64,000 nt of DNA from Candidatus Scybalocola faecigallinarum. Lineage in GTDB: Bacteria; Bacillota; Clostridia; Lachnospirales; Lachnospiraceae. The stretch spans positions 1 through 64,000 of the forward strand of contig DVIT01000002.1 in the NCBI GenBank assembly GCA_018711005.1. Reading direction: 5' to 3'. The position numbers and the translations under genes are program-made. Below, one piece after another: positions 48,051-56,081 of the stretch (positions within the stretch are counted from its first letter, which is position 1; each line of letters begins with the position of its first letter). The notes beneath the pieces are model-generated. The model did no database searches, had not been told where the DNA came from, and was given only the letters and a program-made list of their open reading frames with translations.

Positions 48051-48079
48051 AAAAATCCCCCGGAAAATACTCCGGGGGA
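48051..48079 (-). terminator. Second terminator in the rib leader
   Basis: On the minus strand TCCCCCGGA pairs with TCCGGGGGA (48079-48071 with 48064-48056), followed by TTTTTATTTTG. It lies between the riboswitch terminator and ribD. Confidence 0.8.
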
Positions 48080-48127
48080 CAGGGCATATATGATCGCAGA
48101 CAAATACAGGTACAAAGCAGCATGTGT

Positions 48128-48162
48128 AAAAAAAGCCCTGAAATGATGAAACATTTCAGGGC
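48128..48162 (-). terminator. Riboswitch-proximal terminator in the rib leader
   Basis: GCCCTGAAATG (48162-48152 on the minus strand) pairs perfectly with CATTTCAGGGC (48145-48135), followed by seven T residues. This is the expected expression platform of the FMN riboswitch. Confidence 0.88.
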
Positions 48163-48227
48163 GAATACACAAAACTCTGCTTTATCCATGCTTTATACCG
48201 CAAAAATAAAACATTTGCACATATACT

Positions 48228-48358
48228 CATCTTCTCTCATCCAGACTATACTGTCGGTTTTGGAATCTCACCAAATCCTGATTTGAACACTGTCAAATCC
48301 TGCGCCACGCGCTCGCGGACTTTACCGCCGATCGGGAATTTCACCCTGCCCCGAAGAC
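48228..48358 (-). promoter_or_regulatory. FMN riboswitch (RFN element)
   Basis: The minus strand carries the conserved RFN core: GGGGCAGGGTGAAATTCCCG near the 5' end, GGCGGTAAAGTC, CGCGAGCGCG, then GATTTGGTGAGATTCC, AAACCGACAGTATAGTCTGG and ATGAGAGAAGAT at the 3' end closing P1. FMN binding favours the terminator form and shuts down ribDE-ribBA-ribH. All conserved junction blocks are present. Confidence 0.97.
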
Positions 48359-48380
48359 TGCTTTTATTCAGTTCTTTTTT

Positions 48381-48409
48381 ATTATAATGCTGCTGCTGTC
48401 ATTATGCAA
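48381..48409 (-). promoter_or_regulatory. rib operon promoter
   Basis: On the minus strand TTGCAT (48409-48404), a 17-base spacer and consensus TATAAT (48386-48381), with the riboswitch beginning about 25 bases downstream. Confidence 0.8.
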
Positions 48410-48426
48410 GTCTTTTTTCGCACAAA

Positions 48427-48445
48427 ACCCCGGGATCAGATCCCG
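48427..48445 (-). terminator. Short terminator at the alpha-hydroxy-acid oxidase stop
   Basis: CGGGAT and ATCCCG (48445-48440 with 48436-48431) form a six-base stem that overlaps the TGA stop, followed by a GG then TTTT. Being weak, it may allow read-through into the rib promoter region. Confidence 0.45.
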
Positions 48446-49362
48446 AGATTACAGCCGTCCATCCATAAAACCGACGGATCTACCTTATCCACCGAAGGGG
48501 TTCCGGTAAATCCCATGATCATCCTTAATTCATCATTCATTTTCCGGATATATTTCTCCACACCCTCACGGCCTTCGGCTTTCAGCGCCGGCAGGATTGC
48601 CCTGCCTACAGCCGCTCCGTCGCAGCCTAAAGCAAGAGCTTTAAAAACATCTGCGCCCCTGCTGATCCCGCAGTCCACAAAAATCTTCATTTCGCTGCCC
48701 ACAGCCTTGCGGATGGATGGAACGACCTTTAAAGGCGGTATAGCATAAGGCATACGGCCGGAATGATGGCTGACCAGGATAGCGGATACCTGGCAGTCTG
48801 CACACTTTACTGCATCCCGGACACTGAGGACGCCTTTCACAATAAAAGGCAGCGGCGCCGCAGCCTGTACATATTCCCGGATCATATCCATTGTCTGAGC
48901 GGCCATAGGTTCTCCCTGGACAATATCATAATCTCCCTGGCTGCCAAAAATATGGTCAATATCCATGCCTACCCCAACGGCATTGTGAGTCTTGGCATAT
49001 TCAATCTGGTCAAAAATCTTTTTCCGTTCTCTGTAAGGCTTTATAATTCGCACGGTCAGGGCTTGGGTATCAAAGATTTCATTCATTTTGTCATTTTCCC
49101 GCATGCCCACAAAGTTAAGAATATTCAGATTTTTGGCTGCAGCAGAATATTCCACCATACTGTTTTTGCCGTTTTTCACCCACTCATCCAAATGAGAAAA
49201 CGCAGGCATCATAATAGGCGAGTCATAAGTATGCCCAAACAGCGTGGTTTTTGTAGACGCTTTTACTGCATCGATTAAACGTTCCTCAATGAGGATCGAG
49301 TCCAGATACCGGCGTGTAATGGCATTGGCATCTGCCGGATTAAAATTCTTGCTTTCTTCCAT
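48436..49362 (-). CDS. FMN-dependent alpha-hydroxy-acid oxidising protein
   Basis: A 308-residue (S)-2-hydroxy-acid oxidase/lactate oxidase-like TIM barrel. Visible landmarks: HTYDSPIMMPAFSHL (in place of the usual APxxPxGxxG loop), VGMDIDHIFGSQGD, FIVKGVLSVRDAVKCAD (the flavin-contacting Lys), SHHSGRMPYAIPPLK (the HxGR catalytic motif, His as base) and IFVDCGISRGADVFKALALG. It is somewhat shorter than lactate oxidases (about 350-370) at the N-terminus. AGGGGG precedes the ATG. Likely a soluble oxidoreductase on a 2-hydroxy acid; substrate and electron acceptor unknown. It sits immediately upstream of the FMN-controlled rib operon. Confidence 0.88.
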   Translation of the reverse strand: MEESKNFNPADANAITRRYLDSILIEERLIDAVKASTKTTLFGHTYDSPIMMPAFSHLDEWVKNGKNSMVEYSAAAKNLNILNFVGMRENDKMNEIFDTQALTVRIIKPYRERKKIFDQIEYAKTHNAVGVGMDIDHIFGSQGDYDIVQGEPMAAQTMDMIREYVQAAAPLPFIVKGVLSVRDAVKCADCQVSAILVSHHSGRMPYAIPPLKVVPSIRKAVGSEMKIFVDCGISRGADVFKALALGCDGAAVGRAILPALKAEGREGVEKYIRKMNDELRMIMGFTGTPSVDKVDPSVLWMDGCNLGI

Positions 49363-49404
49363 AAGTTATTCCCCCTAAAATCCATAGTTATGTCATCTGC
49401 AATC

Positions 49405-49567
49405 ATTCGTAAACTGAACGAATACTTATGATGCCACGGGTCTCAAAGTCATGCTATTATTTTACTACAACTGCAATAGTCCGGCAAGCCAAACTGAGCC
49501 CTGCATCTTTCACCTGCGGCATCCTCTAAAACCCAATCTTGTTCCATGCAGCCCAACGTGCTACAAT
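49405..49567 (+). promoter_or_regulatory. Dyad and promoter ahead of the ATPase gene
   Basis: ATTCGT/ACGAAT arms (49405-49410, 49418-49423) form a small dyad in the divergent region. TTGTTC (49539-49544) and TACAAT (49562-49567) are 17 bases apart and give a good plus-strand promoter with a leader of about 115 bases. Nothing else is evident in 49363-49687. Confidence 0.5.
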
Positions 49568-49687
49568 AGTGATGATGCTGCGGATTCCCCCCGCTCCGTG
49601 TTCTCGAAATCCTGGCATCATTGTATCGTCCGCGGCCATTTGACCGGTGCCGCAGACGAGCCTATACACAAAGGAGGGCTGCGGTCT

Positions 49688-50557
49688 ATGTATTTAACCC
49701 ATTTTGAATTTCCGGATATTGAAGAAGAATATAGCTTCCGTCTGTCGATTAAGCGTACCTGCTACGACTCTTTTTATCCCTTTGGCATATTGTCCCGGCA
49801 TCATCTGACACAGCTGGATTTTGAGCCGGTGACCATCCTTTACGGCAGCAATGGCTGCGGTAAAAGCACGGCCTTAAATATTATGGCTCAAAAGATCGGC
49901 CTTGGACGGGACAGCTTATATAACCGTTCTAACTTTTTTGAGGACTATCTGGATATGTGCAGCTTCCGTCCCCGGGAAAGCCTTCCAAAGGACAGCCGCA
50001 TGATCACCAGCGATGATGTTTTTGATTTTATGCTGAACCTGCGCTCCATTAACAACGGCATTGACTTAAAACGGGAGGCCCTTTTTGATGAGTATTTGGA
50101 TAATAAATATTCCCGGTTTCAAATGCGGTCTCTGTCAGACTATGAGCAGCTAAGAAAAGCCAATATGGCCAAAAGCCGCACCCAGTCCAAATATGTACGG
50201 AATAATTTGATGAGTAATATCCGCGAGCATTCCAATGGAGAAAGCGCCTTTTTGTACTTTTCCGAGATCATCCGGGAAAACGCTCTGTATCTTCTGGATG
50301 AGCCGGAAAATAGCCTGTGCGCACAAAAGCAGCAGGAACTTGCCCGTTTCCTGGAGGACAGCGCCCGTTTTTTCAAGTGCCAGCTGATCATTGCCACCCA
50401 TTCCCCATTTCTGCTGTCCATCCGCGGCGCAAAAATTTATGATATGGACGAAGATCCGGTGGATGTAAAGCCGTGGACCCAGCTGGAAAATGTACGGGCT
50501 TATTATGATTTTTTTAAAGAACATGATGATGAGTTTAAAAGGAGGTTTCCCGGATGA
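49688..50557 (+). CDS. AAA-family ATPase (ABC/SMC-like fold)
   Basis: A 289-residue stand-alone P-loop ATPase. Walker A is ILYGSNGCGKSTALNIMAQK (about 49-68). A helical insertion follows with YSRFQMRSLSDYEQLRKANM and the basic KSRTQSKYVRN. SNGESAFLYFSEII is a signature-like segment, Walker B is YLLDEPENSLCAQKQQELAR, and IIATHSPFLLSIRGAKIYDM gives the H-loop. The layout matches predicted ATPases of the COG3910 type. CAAAGGAGGG precedes ATG 49688; the frame extends upstream without a start site. The stop overlaps the next gene by four bases (ATGA). Substrate unknown; such ATPases often work with a small partner. Confidence 0.88.
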   Translation: MYLTHFEFPDIEEEYSFRLSIKRTCYDSFYPFGILSRHHLTQLDFEPVTILYGSNGCGKSTALNIMAQKIGLGRDSLYNRSNFFEDYLDMCSFRPRESLPKDSRMITSDDVFDFMLNLRSINNGIDLKREALFDEYLDNKYSRFQMRSLSDYEQLRKANMAKSRTQSKYVRNNLMSNIREHSNGESAFLYFSEIIRENALYLLDEPENSLCAQKQQELARFLEDSARFFKCQLIIATHSPFLLSIRGAKIYDMDEDPVDVKPWTQLENVRAYYDFFKEHDDEFKRRFPG

Positions 50558-50781
50558 TCAACCCAAAACGGCTGATGGAACTGAAACGATTAAGAGATGA
50601 ATTTGCCCAGCGGCACCCGAAATTTACATTATTCCTGGATGCCGCTTCTAAAGAAGGGCTTCGGGAGGGCAGTGTGATCGAGATCCAGATTACAAGCCCG
50701 GAAGGAAAAAATATTTGTTCCAATTTAAAGGTAAGCGCCCAGGATCTGGAGCTTCTTGAAACACTAAAAGAGCTTCGGTAG
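50554..50781 (+). CDS. Small partner protein of the ATPase (75 aa)
   Basis: A 75-residue acidic/basic protein: a helix (PKRLMELKRLRDEFAQRHPK), a middle strand region (GLREGSVIEIQITSPEGKNI) and a final helix (SAQDLELLETLKELR). No cysteines, no membrane segment. I do not recognise a family. AAAGGAGG lies at 50539-50546, eight bases before the start, and the start overlaps the ATPase stop by four bases, so the two are made together. No terminator follows; the next gene converges from the other side. Confidence 0.8.
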   Translation: MINPKRLMELKRLRDEFAQRHPKFTLFLDAASKEGLREGSVIEIQITSPEGKNICSNLKVSAQDLELLETLKELR

Positions 50782-50852
50782 CCCCCCGAACTTCAGCAGC
50801 CCACTCAAGGGCCGGCAGCCGGGCCAGCAGCCGTTAGGTCGGCTTTGCTGCC

Positions 50853-52844
50853 TTAAGACGGCTTTGAAAAACGGTGGCTCTTGCGGCGGGGCCATGACAT
50901 TGCCCTGCTGCTGTGCTCCATCTCAAAGCACCGGGCGCAAACGCCAAAGTTATAGCCTACGGGAAGCTTTCTGCCGCAGTACCGGCATGTGGCAATATAA
51001 TTGGTCTTTTTGCCAAGAAGGTAGCGCATAATGGTGCTTTCTGTGTAAGCCCGCTCCCTGGACAGCCATTTTGTATCAATGATCTTGCCCATGCGCACAG
51101 AAAACTGATAGTAAAGATCCAGCTGCTTATAGTAGGTTTCATATTTTTGTATGCCTGCAAGGCCCTGGATCGCTTTTTTATCCGGATAAGGCAGGGACAC
51201 ATCTGCGGTATAAATCTCGCAATAATGGAGCCACAGATCAACAACATAGCGGTCTTTCACATCAATGGGACAGCTGATCATCCGGTAAAGGGTATGCTTA
51301 TTTTCAAAGCCGTCAATATAGTCTCTGTTGCGGCTGGCCTGGCCATATAAAAACAAAGTATCTTCAATGCTGACCTTGACAAATGGCGGCTGAGTCTGTA
51401 CATCGTGCCAAACCCGAAGGATCGCATCCAAAGGTTCATTCATATCCAAAAGCACCTGAGGAAATCCAAGGCTGACTGTTTCTATAGGTTCTTCAAAAGC
51501 GTCAAACCGCTCCCGCACATATTCTAAAGCTTCCTCTCCCATGGCCGTCACATATCCTGCATCATAAAGACCGTATCTTCCGGCGCGGCCGGCGATCTGC
51601 TTGATCTCAGGCACCTTCAGGGGCCGTCTGGATATTCCGTCAAACTTTTCCGTCTGCACAAAGACAATACGGCGCACCGGAAGGTTCAGCCCCATACCAA
51701 TGGCGTCTGTAGCTACGACCACTTTTGTTTCGCCGCCGGCAAACATCTGCACCTGGCGTCTGCGGATTTCCGGAGGCAGGCTGCCGTAGATCACACTGGC
51801 AGGAATCTCCCGTTCTTCCAGACGGCCGGCTACATCCAGCACAGACTTTTTGGAAAATACAATCAGGGCATCCCCCGGCTGTACGTCATCGGGAAATTCA
51901 AACGCTGTTTTTTCACAGTACAAGGGGATCTTTCGCTCATAGCGGCAAATGTCATAATGATCCTGGCACAGCCGTATCAGATGGGTTATCACCGGCTCTG
52001 CCGCAGGGCTCAGGCAAATATGGATCTCCCGGGCCAAAAGTCCCAGGATAGCCCGGGTCCAGGAATGGCCCCGCTCTGTATCGGACACCATTTGTGCTTC
52101 ATCAATCACTGCAATATCATAAGTATCATTAATATCTGCCATTTCAATGGTGGATGCTGTTACCCGGCTGTGAGGCGTTTCAAGGCACTCCTGCCCGGTC
52201 AGCATGGTACAGGGCGTATTGCAGCTGTTCATCTTTTCATAGACTTCCAGAGCCAGCAAACGCAGCGGCCCCAGATAAACACCGTGCTTTGCATGCTTTA
52301 ATGCTTCCAGGGCCTGGAATGTCTTTCCGCTGTTGGTAGGACCGATGTGCAGGATAAAATGCCGGTTCATAGACAGGGCTTTTGGGAACTCCAGCTCCGG
52401 CCGTGAGGGCACCAGCTGGGTAATGCGGTTTTCAATGCAGTATCTTCGGTAGCGCTGGCACAGTTCAAACAATGACCTGGTACAGATGACTCCCGGCAGT
52501 TGCTCGCGCATATAATCAAAAAAGCCATCATCTAAGGCTGACTGGTCGTCCGGCAGGATCATGGCCAGATCCAGCCGCACAAGCTCCGGGATCATCTGGG
52601 ACTGGATTACTGATACTGCACCTTTGTTCCGGTATTTCATGGCAATGTGCAAAAGGTTTTTGATCTGCCGGTGATAATCTTCAAGAATGGATCTGCTCAC
52701 CTGATGGGCACCCAGACGCTTCATAGTCCTGTTCAGCGCATTGATCCGTTTTTCATACCCGGAAGCTCTGGCTGTATTTCTTTTTTTAGCTTCTTTTCTG
52801 TACTCGTCAATATAAAACTGTATTAAGTCTTTTTTCTCTGTCAT
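50853..52844 (-). CDS. SUV3-like DEAD/DEAH RNA helicase with zinc finger
   Basis: A 663-residue helicase. A helical N-terminus (about 1-155) precedes the core: Walker A HIGPTNSGKTFQALEAL near 165-181, motif Ia YLGPLRLLALEVYEK, motif II VIDEAQMVSD near 248, motif III-like CLSPAAEPV, motif V VVVATDAIGMGLNLPVRRIV and motif VI QIAGRAGRYG near 415. These match the SUV3 class of ATP-dependent RNA/DNA unwinding enzymes. A C-terminal four-cysteine knuckle CRYCGRKLPVGYNFGVCARC lies near 618-637. ATG 52844 has GGTGG just upstream; the GTG at 52853 lacks one. It follows the lysozyme-like gene by 9 bases. Role unknown, RNA turnover likely. Confidence 0.9.
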   Translation of the reverse strand: MTEKKDLIQFYIDEYRKEAKKRNTARASGYEKRINALNRTMKRLGAHQVSRSILEDYHRQIKNLLHIAMKYRNKGAVSVIQSQMIPELVRLDLAMILPDDQSALDDGFFDYMREQLPGVICTRSLFELCQRYRRYCIENRITQLVPSRPELEFPKALSMNRHFILHIGPTNSGKTFQALEALKHAKHGVYLGPLRLLALEVYEKMNSCNTPCTMLTGQECLETPHSRVTASTIEMADINDTYDIAVIDEAQMVSDTERGHSWTRAILGLLAREIHICLSPAAEPVITHLIRLCQDHYDICRYERKIPLYCEKTAFEFPDDVQPGDALIVFSKKSVLDVAGRLEEREIPASVIYGSLPPEIRRRQVQMFAGGETKVVVATDAIGMGLNLPVRRIVFVQTEKFDGISRRPLKVPEIKQIAGRAGRYGLYDAGYVTAMGEEALEYVRERFDAFEEPIETVSLGFPQVLLDMNEPLDAILRVWHDVQTQPPFVKVSIEDTLFLYGQASRNRDYIDGFENKHTLYRMISCPIDVKDRYVVDLWLHYCEIYTADVSLPYPDKKAIQGLAGIQKYETYYKQLDLYYQFSVRMGKIIDTKWLSRERAYTESTIMRYLLGKKTNYIATCRYCGRKLPVGYNFGVCARCFEMEHSSRAMSWPRRKSHRFSKPS

Positions 52845-52853
52845 ACTTTCCAC

Positions 52854-53723
52854 CTATCCCCGGCTGCTGTCTGATGCCGGGGCTTCACTGCTGCTGTCCG
52901 GTGTCTCGCCGGCCTTGTCTGAGGTTTCACCGCTGTCCGCGTTTTCACCGGCACTTTCGGCTTCCACATTGCCGCTCCAATACTGGCGCACCAGTTCTAC
53001 ATAAAACATATTTCCATAATTGTACCGCCAGCCCCCGTTGCGTTCCACAGACAGGTCATTGCGGTACGTGACCGTTTCCCCGCCGGACATATCCCGTGCA
53101 AAATCCTCGGCCAGCTGGGATGTATGTACCTTCCCGTGTTCAGAAACATAGGTCAGATATGTGATCCCGAAATTGTACGCCTGGATCACGCTGTTAATAT
53201 CGCAGCCCAGCTGCCTGCTGTAAGACAAAAGCTGGGAAAACACTTTACAGCCCTGTTCTATAGAAGGCTCCGGATCCAGGGAATTTACCGCCAGTCCCAG
53301 AGACTCGCTGGACTGCATCACATCCCTGCCCTGTCCGCCGGACTCGACCTGCATAATCGCCATGAGCAGATCTACATAGCCGCTGACCTCATAGTCGGCG
53401 GCATATTTTTCGATCATGGGCTTATAATTTTGTACATCCTGGGATACGGTCTCAGACTCCTGAATCTCCCGGGTGGTATCCTTGTTTAAAACGGCGCTGA
53501 TCACCAATGCAATAATACCGATCACCGTTGCTGCCAGAACAGCTAAAAGAAACAGCACGTATCTTCTGCGGCGGCGCATAAGCTCCATGCGCTGGGCACG
53601 GGTCAGCCGGCCGCCGGCTGCTCCCGTGCTTTTACGGACATTTCCGGACCGGGCCGTTCTTTGAGTCCCCGGCTTTTTTGCTCCTTGCGCCTGCCGTCTT
53701 TTATCGTTTTGTGTATTCGCCAA
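52854..53723 (-). CDS. Membrane-anchored lysozyme-like transglycosylase
   Basis: A 289-residue protein. A basic Lys/Arg-rich cytoplasmic tail (1-54) precedes one membrane helix (YVLFLLAVLAATVIGIIALV, about 55-74), so the catalytic part is outside. The lysozyme-like domain (CwlT/PF13702-like) holds VDLLMAIMQVESGGQGRD with the expected catalytic Glu, SSESLG, and IQAYNFGITYLTYVSEHG. The C-terminal 40 residues are Ser/Glu/Asp-rich. It probably cleaves peptidoglycan. Such domains often occur in conjugative elements, but no mobile genes are near. The start is TTG at 53723, supported by AAAGGAG seven bases upstream. Confidence 0.85.
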   Translation of the reverse strand: MANTQNDKRRQAQGAKKPGTQRTARSGNVRKSTGAAGGRLTRAQRMELMRRRRRYVLFLLAVLAATVIGIIALVISAVLNKDTTREIQESETVSQDVQNYKPMIEKYAADYEVSGYVDLLMAIMQVESGGQGRDVMQSSESLGLAVNSLDPEPSIEQGCKVFSQLLSYSRQLGCDINSVIQAYNFGITYLTYVSEHGKVHTSQLAEDFARDMSGGETVTYRNDLSVERNGGWRYNYGNMFYVELVRQYWSGNVEAESAGENADSGETSDKAGETPDSSSEAPASDSSRG

Positions 53724-53783
53724 AATATCTCTCCTTTAAGCCATTTTGGGCCTTGCCGGCCATCTTGCCAGCAATTTGTCTTG

Positions 53784-54455
53784 TTAATCCCGGGTTTCCA
53801 ACAGGATGGCAATGCCCTTTTCTACCTTAAGAAACGCCTGAGCCTGTGTGATTTCATTGCTGACACATAAGCTTTCCCCCTGAAGCACCCGATGATCTTC
53901 CAAAGGATATTTAACGCCTCTTAAAGTTAGTCCGGAAATTTCAGGGGTTAATGGGATAAGAGAAAGATATTTGCCAAAATGGCTATGCTTTTCAATGGTC
54001 AGCTGACCGGATAAAAGGCTGATCCGGTTATTTTCATCCTGGATCACAGCACGGATCCCTTTTCTCAGAGGCAAAAGGAGCATGCTTATATTAGCCAGCA
54101 CATGGTCCAGCCGCGTACCTGTTGCCCCAAGGATCCAGATCTGGCTTTCGGCCTGGCCTTCACAGTATTCCATCGCCAGCTTCAGGGCAATATCTGTATC
54201 TGTATAGTCTTTCTCCGGATTATACTTGTGGATCACCGGACCCTGCCCGTTTTGTGCCTCCCGGGTATATACAGCCAGAACCTCCGGCTGTACGGTGTCA
54301 AAATCCCCTACTATATCTGTCAGAGGAGATGCCTTAAGACGGCGGGCGATTTCCAGCCCGCCGTCTACAGCGATCACCTTTTGAAATGTATGCTCCTGAA
54401 GGAAACCGGCAGCAAAGGAAGGATCCACATGTCCTCCGGAAATTAAAAGAACTTT
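53784..54455 (-). CDS. thiN: Thiamine diphosphokinase
   Basis: A 223-residue enzyme that transfers pyrophosphate from ATP to thiamine to make the thiamine diphosphate needed by PFOR and transketolase. Motifs: ISGGHVDPSF, VIAVDGGLEIARRL, DIVGDFDTVQPE (metal-binding Asp), HKYNPEKDYTDTDIALKLAM and LGATGTRLDHVLANISML. The start at 54455 was chosen because the family begins KVLLISGG; the preceding AAGGAG is about 11 bases away, and upstream in-frame ATG 54488 would overlap rpe. Last gene of the housekeeping block. Confidence 0.95.
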   Translation of the reverse strand, partial: KVLLISGGHVDPSFAAGFLQEHTFQKVIAVDGGLEIARRLKASPLTDIVGDFDTVQPEVLAVYTREAQNGQGPVIHKYNPEKDYTDTDIALKLAMEYCEGQAESQIWILGATGTRLDHVLANISMLLLPLRKGIRAVIQDENNRISLLSGQLTIEKHSHFGKYLSLIPLTPEISGLTLRGVKYPLEDHRVLQGESLCVSNEITQAQAFLKVEKGIAILLETRD

Positions 54456-54477
54456 CATTGGACAGACAACTCCTTCT

Positions 54478-55140
54478 TTAGTTTTCATGGTTATTTAAAA
54501 TATTTAAAAAATCTTTCATATTTTCGGCCACATCTCCATTAAAGATCTGAGAACCGGCAACAATCACATTGGCTCCGACATCCAGGACCATGTTCAGGTT
54601 ATCCCGGTTAATACCGCCATCCACTTCAATATCCACATCCAGGCTTCTGTCCCGGATGATTTTTCTAAGCCTGCGTATCTTATCCGTTGTGGAGGAAATA
54701 TATTTCTGGCCGCCAAAGCCCGGATTAACCCCCATAAGCAGCACCATATCCACATCTTCCAGCACATCATCCAGGACACATAAGGGTGTGGCCGGATTAA
54801 GAGCCACCCCGGCCCTGATCCCAAGGCTGTGGATCGTCTGGATGGTTCGGTGAAGATGGCGGCATGCCTCCACATGGACTGTAAGAATATCCGCTCCCGC
54901 CTCTTTAAAGGCTTCTAAATGGTGGGCAGGATCCTCCACCATAAGATGTACATCAAAAACCTTATCTGTATACTTGCGAATAGCTTTGATCACAGGCAGA
55001 CCGATAGAAAAATTAGGTACAAATGCTCCGTCCATAACATCAATATGGATGTAATGGGCCCCTGCCCTATCCACAGCCTCCACATCTGCTCCAAGATTAG
55101 CAAAATCTGCCGATAAAATTGATGGCGCCAGCTTTAACAT
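54478..55140 (-). CDS. rpe: Ribulose-phosphate 3-epimerase
   Basis: A 220-residue TIM-barrel enzyme that interconverts ribulose-5-phosphate and xylulose-5-phosphate. Motifs: [31 protein letters not shown] (metal-binding His/Asp), [28 protein letters not shown] and [13 protein letters not shown]. All catalytic residues are visible. GGGAGG precedes the ATG. It lies between rsgA and thiN, the usual Firmicute order. Confidence 0.97.
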   Translation of the reverse strand: MLKLAPSILSADFANLGADVEAVDRAGAHYIHIDVMDGAFVPNFSIGLPVIKAIRKYTDKVFDVHLMVEDPAHHLEAFKEAGADILTVHVEACRHLHRTIQTIHSLGIRAGVALNPATPLCVLDDVLEDVDMVLLMGVNPGFGGQKYISSTTDKIRRLRKIIRDRSLDVDIEVDGGINRDNLNMVLDVGANVIVAGSQIFNGDVAENMKDFLNILNNHEN

Positions 55141-55189
55141 ATTTAGTTACCTCCCATAGGTTATTTTCTAAAAAAGCCAGCGGTACTTT

Positions 55190-56068
55190 TTAATAGCGCC
55201 GCTGGCTTTTAAGTTCTTCGTAAAAAGTCACATAATTATCATAACGGCTGCGGCTGATCTTTCCGGCTTCTAATGCCGCCTTGACCGCACAGTCCGGCTC
55301 GTGGATATGGACGCATCCGTTAAACCGGCACTGGCCTTCATAGGGATCAAACTCCGCAAAGCAGTCTTTTAACTGGTCAGCTTCCATATGGTTAATATAC
55401 AGTGATGTAAATCCCGGGGTGTCCATTACATATGTAGCCCCTTCCAAATGAAACAGCTCAGAATGACGGGTCGTGTGGCGGCCCCTCTGGATTTTTTTGC
55501 TGATCGTTCCCGTTTCCATGGCAGCCTCCGGCTTCAGGTAATTCATCATGGAAGATTTCCCCACACCGGAAGGGCCTGCCATAACTGTCGTCTTATCCGT
55601 TAAAAGCTCCCTTACCTGAAGAAGGCCCTCGCCGTTTTCCACACTGGTAAATAAAACTCTGCATCCGCAGCCCTTATAAATATCTCCGAGCCTTTGGATC
55701 TCATTCTCACAGGATACATCCGTCTTATTAAAGCAAATGACCGTATCCACATGCTGTACCTGCATGGTAATCAGAAAACGATCCAGCATATTAAGGTTTG
55801 GCGCCGGGCTGGCCACAGCAAAAATGATCATGGCCTGATCCACATTTGCCACAGCCGGCCGTACAAGAGCGTTTTTCCGGGGCAGTATCTTGTCAATACT
55901 GCCCTCTTTATCGCCTTCATGAGTCACATGAAATTCCGCCATATCTCCCACCAGAGGCTTGATATTTTCATTTCTGAAAATGCCTTTGGCTTTGCAGGCA
56001 TAAACGCCTTTTTCCGGGTTATGGACATAGTAAAAACCTGCGATTCCTTTAATGATCTTTCCCTGCAT
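55190..56068 (-). CDS. rsgA: Ribosome small subunit-dependent GTPase A
   Basis: A 292-residue circularly permuted GTPase that aids 30S maturation. The N-terminal OB fold starts QGKIIKGIAGFYYV. The G-motifs appear in the permuted order: FNKTDVS (G4), GPSGVGKSSMMNYL (G1), RHTTRH (switch) and DTPGFTS (G3). The C-terminal zinc knuckle has CRFNGCVHIHEPDCAVK. CAGGAG precedes the ATG. It lies 13 bases after the prkC stop. Confidence 0.97.
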   Translation of the reverse strand: MQGKIIKGIAGFYYVHNPEKGVYACKAKGIFRNENIKPLVGDMAEFHVTHEGDKEGSIDKILPRKNALVRPAVANVDQAMIIFAVASPAPNLNMLDRFLITMQVQHVDTVICFNKTDVSCENEIQRLGDIYKGCGCRVLFTSVENGEGLLQVRELLTDKTTVMAGPSGVGKSSMMNYLKPEAAMETGTISKKIQRGRHTTRHSELFHLEGATYVMDTPGFTSLYINHMEADQLKDCFAEFDPYEGQCRFNGCVHIHEPDCAVKAALEAGKISRSRYDNYVTFYEELKSQRRY

Positions 56069-56081
56069 TATGTTCTCCTGA

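Noticed and set aside
47974..48189. 71-residue ORF between the FMN riboswitch and ribD
   Set aside because: It runs through both leader terminators, lacks a ribosome site and has no protein-like conservation that I can see; it is leader RNA.
52854..53723. Lysozyme-like gene as evidence of an integrative conjugative element
   Set aside because: No relaxase, VirB4, integrase or attachment repeats lie nearby, and the flanks are housekeeping genes.
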